Shown: positions 31,747 through 38,636 of the stretch, one piece after another
Numbering within the stretch: position 1 is the first letter of the stretch
Layout: each line of letters starts with the position of its first letter
NCBI GenBank assembly: GCA_964423505.1
Contig: CAYREX010000021.1
Span: 1 to 38,636 of the forward strand
From: CAYREX01 sp964423505
GTDB taxonomy: Bacteria > Fermentibacterota > Fermentibacteria > Fermentibacterales > JCC-6
Length of the DNA stretch: 38,636 bases
Reading direction: 5' to 3'
The notes under the pieces: model-generated
Seen by the model: the letters and a program-made list of their open reading frames with translations, nothing else
Told to the model about the DNA's origin: nothing
Databases searched by the model: none
Position numbers and translations under genes: made by a program

Positions 31747-33821
31747 GCGGGGACCGGCCGCCGCTGCTCGCCGCGCCGCTCTTCCATGCGGCCGGCGGTG
31801 CCGCCTTGCTCCTGGCCTGGCGGCTCACCGGCATGCCCTATCCGGGCTCCCTGGGACTCCTCGTGCCCCTGGCCTGGATCCTCACCGGCCTCCTCTCCTG
31901 GCGGGAGAGGGTCAGCCCGTTCTCGGCGGCGCTCCTCGGCCTCTTCCTCGCCTCATCGGTGATCTGGAGGACGGACCCGGTGGTGAGCCTCCTGGCCATG
32001 GCCCTCGCGGCGGGTGGCCTTATGCCCGGGCTGCTGGCCGTCGCACGGGGGAAGCCGGGGCCGGTCCCGGCGGTCCTGCCCCTGCTTCCCCTGGCCATCC
32101 TGCTCACACCGTTCAGCGGTGACGAGCCGATACACGCCACCCTCACGGAGAGGCTTGTGGCGCCGGGGGCGGGAGAGTTCGGGAACATCTCGCACCAGAT
32201 AGGAGACCCGACACCCGGGGTCACCCACCACCAGTACTACTACCCGGCCCTGATGGTGCCCGGATACCCGCTGGGAGTGCCCGGTGTGAGGGCCGTGAAC
32301 GCCCTGATGGCGATGGCCGCCGGCTTCCTGTTCCTGCTACTCCTCCGGAAGGAACGGCTTGAGGAGCGGCGGCTGGCGGTCTTCCTGGCGCTGGCCGCCA
32401 TACCCGGCTTCGGCATACTCGGCGTGGTCTACCCCGGGTGGGCGGCGCTGCTCGTTTTCATCGCAGGGCTGCTGCTCCGGGAGAGGAAGGGCGGCCTCGT
32501 CATACTGCTCCTGGTCAGCGTGGCGCTGGCGTCCATCAAGTTCAGGTTCCTGGGCCTCGGCGTAGGCCTCCTTCTGGTTCGCTTCCTCGAGACCGGCGGC
32601 AGGAGGAAGTGGGCCATACTCCTCGGCACCGTGGGGCTCGTCGCCGGCGTGCTCCTGCTGGACAGGTTCCTGCTGGACGGACGCTACTTCTGGATACGCT
32701 ACGGCAACTCGGAGTTCCTGAGGGCGCTGGTGGCCAACGTGGTCTACAGGGGTCACGAGGTCGCCCTGGCGGTGCTCTCGTCGCTGGTGGACGCCGAGGG
32801 GGGGCTGGTCTGGAAGGCGCCGTGGGTCCTTCTCGGCCTGGCCGGCATCCCGGCGCTGGCCCGCAGGCACGGAAGGCTCTTCCTCTGGCTGCTGGTGCCC
32901 ACTCTTGTCTACTGCCTGACCCTCTTCGTCTGGGTACCCACCGACTGGCACGGCATGCCCACGCCGCACGGCCGCATGCTCCTGCCGGTGGTGCCCCTGC
33001 TGGCCGCCGCCGCGGCCATGCGGTCGAGGGAGCCGGGCGGAAGGCTCCTGGTGGGCCTCTCTCTGGCTGTAACCGCCCTCTGCCTTGTCGCCCCCGGCCT
33101 CCGCTTCAACGACGCCGACGGCACCGACGTCATCGCAACCGCTCTGCTCGGACCGCTCTCCCCGGTCCACGGCGCCCTGCCGAGCATGGTCCGCCCGGAG
33201 CTGCTCCCATTCCTGGCGTGGTCGCTGGCGGCGGCCCTGGCGGTATGGCTGCTGGCGACCGGCAGGCGGGGGACCGGCGCCCTGCTGGTTGCCTCCGCCA
33301 TCGTACTCGGCTCGGTCCACGCCGGGACGAGCCACGAATGGGAGGCGGAGGACCTGACCTACGATCTGAGGGAGCACTGCAGGCTCTACCCGAAGAACAC
33401 GGACCCGCTCTTCCGCAAGTTCTGGCTCGGCTCCCGCGAGCTCATGCTCTACCTCTCCGAGGACATCGACAGGGTCACGCTGCCCCTGCCGCCCGGTGAG
33501 GGCGACTCCTCCACGGTCAGGCTGGAGCTGATCTCCATGTTCGTCAGGGAGATACCGGGCATCAGGGTGAGCTGCGCCACCGGTACCGACTCGCTGAGGC
33601 TCGCATCGGAGCTGATATTCCCGCCGCAGTGGCTCGAGTTCATCATGGGCAGGTTCCCCGACCTCGACAGGTCGGTGGAGAACTTCAGAATGCTGGAGCT
33701 GGAGTTCGGCTTCCCCGCCTGGCCCCCCGGGGACACCCTCGTGATAGAGCCGCTGACCGACAGCACCGGCGGCATCCAGAACCAGGGCATCTACCTCGAC
33801 CGCATAGTCCTGGAGCCCTGA
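31734..33821 (+). CDS. Large polytopic GT-C-like membrane protein, copy 2
   Basis: 695 aa, ATG 31734. It has the same topology as the 28744 protein and many identical motifs in the same order: LLAWRLTGMPYPGSLGLLVP, TPFSGDEPIHATLTERLV, GVTHHQYYYPALMVPGYPLG, GVVYPGWAALL, IKFRF, YFWIRYGNSEF, VWKAPWVLLGLAG, VWVPTDWHGMPTPHGRMLLP, FNDADGTDVIA, and an ending in GIYLDRIVLE. Catalytic-loop difference: DEPI-HATLTE here versus DEPHYAAITE in copy 1. It is probably a lipid-phosphate-sugar dependent transferase on the periplasmic face. Two copies may add different sugars. Confidence 0.75.
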   Translation: MADLSGDRPPLLAAPLFHAAGGAALLLAWRLTGMPYPGSLGLLVPLAWILTGLLSWRERVSPFSAALLGLFLASSVIWRTDPVVSLLAMALAAGGLMPGLLAVARGKPGPVPAVLPLLPLAILLTPFSGDEPIHATLTERLVAPGAGEFGNISHQIGDPTPGVTHHQYYYPALMVPGYPLGVPGVRAVNALMAMAAGFLFLLLLRKERLEERRLAVFLALAAIPGFGILGVVYPGWAALLVFIAGLLLRERKGGLVILLLVSVALASIKFRFLGLGVGLLLVRFLETGGRRKWAILLGTVGLVAGVLLLDRFLLDGRYFWIRYGNSEFLRALVANVVYRGHEVALAVLSSLVDAEGGLVWKAPWVLLGLAGIPALARRHGRLFLWLLVPTLVYCLTLFVWVPTDWHGMPTPHGRMLLPVVPLLAAAAAMRSREPGGRLLVGLSLAVTALCLVAPGLRFNDADGTDVIATALLGPLSPVHGALPSMVRPELLPFLAWSLAAALAVWLLATGRRGTGALLVASAIVLGSVHAGTSHEWEAEDLTYDLREHCRLYPKNTDPLFRKFWLGSRELMLYLSEDIDRVTLPLPPGEGDSSTVRLELISMFVREIPGIRVSCATGTDSLRLASELIFPPQWLEFIMGRFPDLDRSVENFRMLELEFGFPAWPPGDTLVIEPLTDSTGGIQNQGIYLDRIVLEP

Positions 33822-33856
33822 TGCCCCGGCCGCTCCACATCCCGGAGGCTCCCTGA

Positions 33857-35545
33857 GTGGCCAGACGCTTCGTTGTCAGCGTGGAGCTCCTCACCGGCCT
33901 GGCGATAGGCGCGGCCACCGCCGCAGCCGCCGCCGCGCTGATGATATCCGTCCTGGTGAGAAGAGACCTTACAGCCGAGGCAGCCCACATGGCCGCCTCC
34001 ACCGCCGCCCTCCTGTCGGACGCCGTGGACTCCCCGCTTGACTCGGAGACCTTCGAGGAGGCGGTCGCCCCGCTGCTGGCCGCCGGCGAGCTTCGCGGCG
34101 CAGCGCTTTTCGACGCGGAGGGCAGGCTGATAACCGGGGTCGGGACCACATCGCCTCCGGAGCCGGGTGAGGGGGGCGGAGAGGGCTGGTCCTGGAGCGG
34201 TCCCTCCGGCAGCGGGGCCGTCGTCGGCGTCCTGCCCCCGCAGCCGGCGCTGGGAGCGGTCCACGGTACTCTCCTCGGATTCCTGGCCGCCATGACCCTG
34301 GTCCTCGGTGTGCTCGCGCTCTACACGCCCAGGTACCTGGAGAGGACGGTCCTCGAGCCGCTCCGCGGGATACTGGCCGAGGCGGACCGCTTCACCCCCG
34401 GAGGAGGAGGCTCCGCCGAGGAGGCCGGCGCCTCCTTCCATCGCCTGGTGGAGATGCTCGGCGACAGGGAGCGCAGGCTGGGGGAGCTGATGACAGAGGC
34501 TGAGAGGCGGGCGGACGTCCTGGAGAAGCGCTCCACGGCCATACTGGCCGCCCTCGGCTCCGCCGTGGTGGCGCTGGACGGCTCCGGCGCCGTCACCCAC
34601 TCCAACCGCCTCGCCGAGGAGCTCTTCCGGCTGGACCCGGCCCCCTGCGGCGCCCTGCTCCCCTGGGACAGGACCGAGGAGGGGAGGCAGCTCCACCGGG
34701 TGCTCATGGAGCTTGGGGAGAGCGGGGGAGAGTCATCGGAGTTCCAGACCGGCTCGCAGGGCAAGGGGGACGAGCACATCTACGCGGTGAAGACCTCCCG
34801 CTCCCCCTCCGGGGAGACTGTAGTGATGGTCACCGACGTCACCAGGATAGGCGAGCTGGAGAGGCGCCTGGCGGAGCAGGCGGCGATGGCGGACATGGGC
34901 GCGGCCGCGGCAGGCATATCCCACGAGATGGGGAACACCCTCTGCGCACTCTCCGGATTCGTCGACCTGCTGGCGAGGGGGCACGCCGACGAGAGGACGG
35001 AACGGATACTGGAGGAGGTCAGGAGGGAGGTGGAGTCGGCCAGGTCGATGATAGACGCCTTCGGGCTCCTCTCCGGGTCTCCCGAGCCGGACATGGCCGT
35101 GGTGGAGGGGGGCGAGATAGAGCTGGCATGCAGGAGGGCCTGCTCCGTGGCGGGGGAGAGGTGCTCCTTCGAGACGGGGGGCGGGCCCTTCCGGGTGGCG
35201 GCCGACCCGAGGCTCCTCGAGAGCTGCGTCAGGAACCTGGTCAGGAACGCGGTGGAGGCCTCGCCGGACTGCACGGTCGAGGTGACGCTCCGTTCGGGGC
35301 CGGACGGCGTGAGGATAGAGGTCAGCGACAACGGTCCGGGTCTCTCCATGGACCCTGAGGAGGTCTTCAGGCCCTTCAGGTCCACCAAGGTCCCGGGCAA
35401 GGGCAACATGGGCCTGGGACTGCCGGTGAGCCGCAGGATAGTCAGGGCCATGGGTGGCGACCTGGTGCTGGCCTCTTCCGGCCCGGACGGAGTCCGATTC
35501 ATCATATGGCTCCCTCTTCCCGGGGAGGTGCACGGTAATGGCTGA
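33857..35545 (+). CDS. Sensor histidine kinase, NtrB-like
   Basis: 562 aa, GTG 33857 with GGAGG eight bases upstream, 35 bases after the glycan series. Helix 1 (about residues 8-32) and helix 2 (about 135-160) flank a ~100-residue periplasmic domain without recognised motifs. Then come a HAMP-like region, a PAS-like domain (AILAALGSAVVALDGSGAVT), the H-box GISHEMGNTLC with His356, the N-box LVRNAVEAS, and the ATP lid DNGPGLSMD and GNMGLGLPVS. The kinase would autophosphorylate and pass phosphate to the regulator encoded next, which it overlaps by 8 bases. The signal may be an envelope or glycan state, given the location (inference). Confidence 0.92.
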   Translation: MARRFVVSVELLTGLAIGAATAAAAAALMISVLVRRDLTAEAAHMAASTAALLSDAVDSPLDSETFEEAVAPLLAAGELRGAALFDAEGRLITGVGTTSPPEPGEGGGEGWSWSGPSGSGAVVGVLPPQPALGAVHGTLLGFLAAMTLVLGVLALYTPRYLERTVLEPLRGILAEADRFTPGGGGSAEEAGASFHRLVEMLGDRERRLGELMTEAERRADVLEKRSTAILAALGSAVVALDGSGAVTHSNRLAEELFRLDPAPCGALLPWDRTEEGRQLHRVLMELGESGGESSEFQTGSQGKGDEHIYAVKTSRSPSGETVVMVTDVTRIGELERRLAEQAAMADMGAAAAGISHEMGNTLCALSGFVDLLARGHADERTERILEEVRREVESARSMIDAFGLLSGSPEPDMAVVEGGEIELACRRACSVAGERCSFETGGGPFRVAADPRLLESCVRNLVRNAVEASPDCTVEVTLRSGPDGVRIEVSDNGPGLSMDPEEVFRPFRSTKVPGKGNMGLGLPVSRRIVRAMGGDLVLASSGPDGVRFIIWLPLPGEVHGNG

Positions 35546-36818
35546 CAGGATACTGCTGGTAGAGGACAAGCGGGGCATGCGGAACATGCTCACGACGGCC
35601 CTGGAGGAGGACGGCTGGGAAGTGGTCCCCGCAAGCTCCGGCAGGGAGGCCGTCGAGAGGCTGGACGAGGGCGGCCTGGAAATGGTCCTCAGCGACGTCT
35701 GCCTACCGGGCGGGCCGGACGGCCTCGAGGTCCTCCGCCGCGCCATGCAGCCGGGGCTCAGGGTACCGGTCGTCCTCATGACCGCCTTCGGCACCGTCGA
35801 CATGGCGGTGGAGGCCATGAAGGCCGGAGCGAGGGACTTCGTCACAAAGCCCTTCGACCTGGACGAGCTGCTCGCCCTGCTCCGCAGGTACTCCGGCTCC
35901 AGGGGCTCAGGGCTCGTGGGCTCCTCCCCACGTCTGCGGAGCAGCATCGAGAGGGCCCGGAAGGGCTCCCGGACCGGCCTGAACATCCTTCTCCTCGGGG
36001 AGAGCGGCACCGGCAAGGAGCTTATGGCCAGGATGATACACGACGAGAGCGACGTCTCCGACGGACCGTTCATCCCGGTCAACTGCGCAGCCATACCTTC
36101 CGAGCTGGTGGAGAGCGAGCTCTTCGGGGCGGAGAAGGGCGCCTACACAGGGGCCGACCGCACGAGGGCGGGCAGGTTCGAGCTGGCGCGGGGGGGCACC
36201 ATCTTCCTCGACGAGGTGGCCGACCTGACACCGCCGCTGCAGGGAAAGCTGCTCCGCGTCCTGCAGGAGAGGGAGTTCAGCAGGGTGGGTGGGACGGAGC
36301 TCATAAGGACCGACGCCCGGGTCATCTCCGCCAGCAACCGGGACCTGGAGAGGGAGACCGGGGAGGGCAGGCTGAGGAAGGACCTCTACTTCAGGATAGG
36401 GGAGTTCCCCATCCAGCTGCCCCCGCTCCGGGAGAGGCTGGAGGACGTCCCCGAGCTGACCCGGCACTTCCTGGACTGCTCCGGCTTCGCCGGCACAACT
36501 GTCGCGGACGGTGCCATGAGGAAGCTCACCGGTTACTCGTGGCCCGGCAACGTCCGGGAGCTGCGGAGCATCGTCCTACGCGCAGCTGCGCTGTCCGAGG
36601 AGGGGGAGATCACCGAGGACCTCATTGAGACCGGTGACGCAGCCCCCCGCGAGGAGGGCCTGCTTGAGGAGTCGGCCAGGGCCGCCAGGATGCGTGAGGC
36701 GGAGCTCATAAGGAGGGCACTCCGCGAGACGGGCGGCAACAGGAAGCGGGCCGCCGAGATGCTCCAGGTCAGCTACCGCACGCTCATGTCCAGGCTCAAG
36801 GAGCTGGATATAGACTAA
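35538..36818 (+). CDS. Sigma54-dependent response regulator, NtrC family
   Basis: 426 aa from ATG 35538. The receiver domain (residues 1 to about 118) has acidic E9/D10, phospho-acceptor Asp53 and the Lys in DFVTKPF. The AAA+ domain has Walker A GESGTGKE near residue 154, the sigma54-contacting loop as GAYTGA (the common form is GAFTGA) near 201, and Walker B GGTIFLDEVADL. The Fis-type helix-turn-helix is at the C terminus (GGNRKRAAEMLQVSYRTLMSRL). When phosphorylated it should open sigma54 promoters. No clear TGGCAC-N5-TTGC site was found in the window, so its targets are unknown. It is the last gene of the plus-strand series. Confidence 0.95.
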   Translation: MADRILLVEDKRGMRNMLTTALEEDGWEVVPASSGREAVERLDEGGLEMVLSDVCLPGGPDGLEVLRRAMQPGLRVPVVLMTAFGTVDMAVEAMKAGARDFVTKPFDLDELLALLRRYSGSRGSGLVGSSPRLRSSIERARKGSRTGLNILLLGESGTGKELMARMIHDESDVSDGPFIPVNCAAIPSELVESELFGAEKGAYTGADRTRAGRFELARGGTIFLDEVADLTPPLQGKLLRVLQEREFSRVGGTELIRTDARVISASNRDLERETGEGRLRKDLYFRIGEFPIQLPPLRERLEDVPELTRHFLDCSGFAGTTVADGAMRKLTGYSWPGNVRELRSIVLRAAALSEEGEITEDLIETGDAAPREEGLLEESARAARMREAELIRRALRETGGNRKRAAEMLQVSYRTLMSRLKELDID

Positions 36819-37075
36819 CCGCCCAAAGCGGAACAGTCTCCTGCGATCATCCATGCGATACCATTCAGGACGGCACACCGGACTGGTAGAGCAGACAGGT
36901 GCTCGTTTGAACCTGGTACATTGGCTGAAGGGGCTGAAGTATCTGAGTCTATGCTAGCTATTCAGGAGTACTCAAGGACTGGCACACATCACCAGCCTGG
37001 TTTCGCACTCCCCGTATTCGACTGGCAGGAGGAGCTACCGCTGCCCGGCGAAGGCTCCGAACACTCCGTAACTGG

Positions 37076-37489
37076 CTATTCCACCTCGATCTGATACAGG
37101 CTTGCCGTGTACGGTGGCATCTCATAGAAGCTGATGGCAAGGAACTCCTGATGCCCCGTGAACTGGCTTCCTTCGTAACCTGCCTCCAGATGGACATTGT
37201 AGTCATATGCGCTCAGATACGGGAAGAAGATGTAGTAGTCGTCCGTACCGCTGTCCAGGTAGTCTGCGGTGTCGTTGACCGCAAGTAACAGCACATCCTC
37301 GGTGGACTCTGACATCAGGGCGATGAAGTTCAGTTCGGCGTTGTACTCGTCAAGCTGGAAACTCGTACCGGTCCACTCAGCATTGCGTGCTTCCCCGGTG
37401 TCCATGATCTCCCAGTCGTCGTCGATCAGTGCGGAGAAGAAGTCGGGACCGCCGGTTCCTCCTGTAAGGATATCTACAACGCCGTACAC
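37076..37489 (-). pseudogene. 5'-truncated ORF, C-terminal beta-rich fragment
   Basis: The open frame extends on the minus strand to 37777. Only the part from about 37489 (GTG) to 37076 looks like protein: VYGVVDILTGGTGGPDFFSA, SFQLDEYNAELNFIALMS, DYYIFFPYLSAYDYNVHLEA, ending ASLYQIEVE. The part beyond 37490 overlaps the promoter and start of the beta-helix gene and reads as noise. There is no signal peptide or ribosome site at 37489. I therefore read it as the C-terminal remnant of a larger secreted protein (137 codons kept). It could alternatively be a short cytosolic protein. Family not recognised. The 257 bases 36819-37075 in front of it hold nothing I can identify. Confidence 0.45.
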
Positions 37490-37521
37490 CCTTGGTCCCG
37501 GACCATGCAATTGCGAATTCG

Positions 37522-37550
37522 TTGACTGACCGGCTGCCACGGCGTACAAT
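37522..37550 (+). promoter_or_regulatory. Near-consensus sigma70-type promoter of the beta-helix gene
   Basis: TTGACT (37522-37527), a 17-base spacer and TACAAT (37545-37550), 29 bases before the ATG at 37580. It is the best promoter match in the window. It gives a ~23-base leader with GGGAGGT as ribosome site. Confidence 0.7.
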
Positions 37551-37579
37551 CGTATCGGAGCCTGCCGGGAGGTGCCAAC

Positions 37580-38636
37580 ATGAGGCTGGTCGGTGCAGTT
37601 CTCCTCATCAGCGTGATGGCAGCCCTCGCGGCCACCCTTCACGTACCCGAGGACTACCCCCAGATATGGCAGGCAATCGGGAAGGCCGCTGACGGCGACA
37701 CCGTGCTTGTCGGTCCCGGCGCGTACGACGGCGGTTTCAGCTTCGTTGGCAAGAACCTCGTCGTAATCAGCTCGCATGGACCCGCTGCAACTAGGATCAA
37801 CACTTTCTACGAGAACACCGGCGTCTACATCACCAGCGGTCAGGACAGCACCGCTGTGCTCGAGGGATTCACCATCTGCTACTACAACGATTCCCCGGAA
37901 GTGGACGAGCCTTGCGAATGGGTGTACGGCGGAGGAGTGCAGATAGTCGATTCATCTCCCGTCATCAGGGGCAACGTGATAGATGGGCTGGTTGCCAGCT
38001 ATGGCGGCGGCATATACATCAGGAACGGCGAGCCCAGGATAGAGGGCAACACAATCAACGCTTGCCGTGCGGGTGAATTCGGTGATGCGATGTACGTAAA
38101 GGATTGCCCATCTACAGTGCATATAGTTGACAATCTGATATGCAACACCCCCAACAGCCTTCCCTCCGGAATCGTCTACATCGATGACGTACATAGGGCT
38201 TGGATCACCGGCAATGTGATCAGGGACAACGAAGAAGCAACAGGGCTGAGGGTCCATGCTGACAGCGCATGGGTTTGTGGTAATGTCTTCACGGGCAATG
38301 CTGCGGGACCTGATAGAAACATTAAGATATCATGTAATTATATTCTGTTTTGCGGGAATATAGTATATAATAACAGCGCCAGAAATAGCGCAGGACTGTA
38401 CACGAGTAGTCATACATCATATATTGTCAATAATATTATTGTCAACAACAATGCCAGCAATGCCTGTGGGGGACTCACCGTTGGCTCATCTGCCGATACA
38501 ACATATGTTGTTAGCTCCATAATCAGATCAAATATAGACTTGTCAAACAGTTTCGGACCCGACATCACTTGCTTTGGATCGTACCTTGAGATTCAGTACA
38601 GCAACATCTCCTACGGTCAGGATTCCATCTGGCTCG
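37580..38636 (+). CDS. Secreted right-handed beta-helix protein (5' part; runs off window)
   Basis: The frame is open from ATG 37580 (GGGAGGT upstream) to the window end: 352 codons with no stop, so the gene is incomplete at the 3' side. Residues 1-18 are a signal peptide (MRLVGAVLLISVMAALAA). It is followed by TLHVPEDYPQIWQAIGKAAD and GDTVLVGPGAYDG, the typical entry into a pectate-lyase-like parallel beta-helix. Repeats such as GGGVQIVDSSPVIRGNVIDG, GGGIYIRNGEPRIEGNTI and NNIIVNNNASN make the coils (NosD/polygalacturonase-like 'G-N-x-I'). It is extracellular and may be an adhesin or polysaccharide-binding protein. No catalytic residues were identified. From about 38290 the DNA becomes AT-rich (aat, ata, att codons), unlike the rest of the window. 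Confidence 0.88.
   Translation, partial: MRLVGAVLLISVMAALAATLHVPEDYPQIWQAIGKAADGDTVLVGPGAYDGGFSFVGKNLVVISSHGPAATRINTFYENTGVYITSGQDSTAVLEGFTICYYNDSPEVDEPCEWVYGGGVQIVDSSPVIRGNVIDGLVASYGGGIYIRNGEPRIEGNTINACRAGEFGDAMYVKDCPSTVHIVDNLICNTPNSLPSGIVYIDDVHRAWITGNVIRDNEEATGLRVHADSAWVCGNVFTGNAAGPDRNIKISCNYILFCGNIVYNNSARNSAGLYTSSHTSYIVNNIIVNNNASNACGGLTVGSSADTTYVVSSIIRSNIDLSNSFGPDITCFGSYLEIQYSNISYGQDSIWL

Noticed and set aside
36819..37075. Possible RNA gene or terminator in the gap after the NtrC-like gene
   Set aside because: No tRNA-like cloverleaf, no strong hairpin with T tract and no conserved ORF could be seen.

Overview
The window is GC-rich bacterial DNA (roughly two thirds G+C by eye, except the last ~1.8 kb). 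It comes from a Gram-negative-type cell: it has an MsbA-like lipid flippase, a heptosyltransferase-type enzyme, lipoproteins, many signal peptides, and secreted propellers ending in type IX/FlgD-like sorting domains. Those C-terminal domains, the VCBS/FG-GAP and right-handed beta-helix proteins, and the unusual use of AUA (Ile) and AGG (Arg) codons in GC-rich genes suggest an uncultured FCB-superphylum lineage such as Fermentibacterota, Eisenbacteria or Krumholzibacteriota. That placement is inference. No tRNA, rRNA, CRISPR array or insertion sequence was seen.

Left part (1-15 kb): mostly small envelope or secreted proteins. They include a YARHG-domain protein (-), a TPR protein (+), a secreted 'FEGF'-type protein, an RRM RNA-binding protein with its own promoter and terminator, a sulfotransferase (-), a DUF1566-like protein, a coiled-coil protein and a YPSD-type lipoprotein. 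A fragment of a DUF4097-like gene follows. A minus-strand operon (11183 to 7067) encodes a YVTN propeller, a VCBS-repeat protein and a D-2-hydroxyacid dehydrogenase. Opposite it lies a propeller lipoprotein that apparently starts with CTG. A second minus-strand operon (14963 to 12277) encodes an ECF sigma factor, a zinc-finger anti-sigma factor, an HtrA-like protein that has lost its catalytic residues but kept a PDZ domain, and a small propeller interrupted by an in-frame UGA. A SECIS-like hairpin sits just behind that UGA.

Right part (15-36.8 kb): a plus-strand series in which most genes overlap or nearly touch: MsbA-like ABC transporter, GT9, mutS, GT2, GT4, polytopic GT-C-like protein, GT4, GT4, GT2 (rhamnosyltransferase-like). 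Then comes a two-gene membrane module (small membrane protein plus large GT-C-like protein) that is present twice in tandem. An NtrB-like histidine kinase and an NtrC-like sigma54 activator close the series. This looks like a surface-glycan or glycolipid assembly and export locus with its own two-component regulator.

Right end (36.8-38.6 kb): a gene-poor stretch of lower GC, a minus-strand ORF whose 5' part appears lost, a near-consensus promoter, and the first 352 codons of a secreted beta-helix protein that runs off the window and becomes AT-rich.

Most interesting points: the UGA plus SECIS-like hairpin, the sigma/anti-sigma/pseudoprotease operon, the tandem GT-C module with a tiny ORF between the copies, and three genes whose best-supported start codons are AUC, CUG and AUA.
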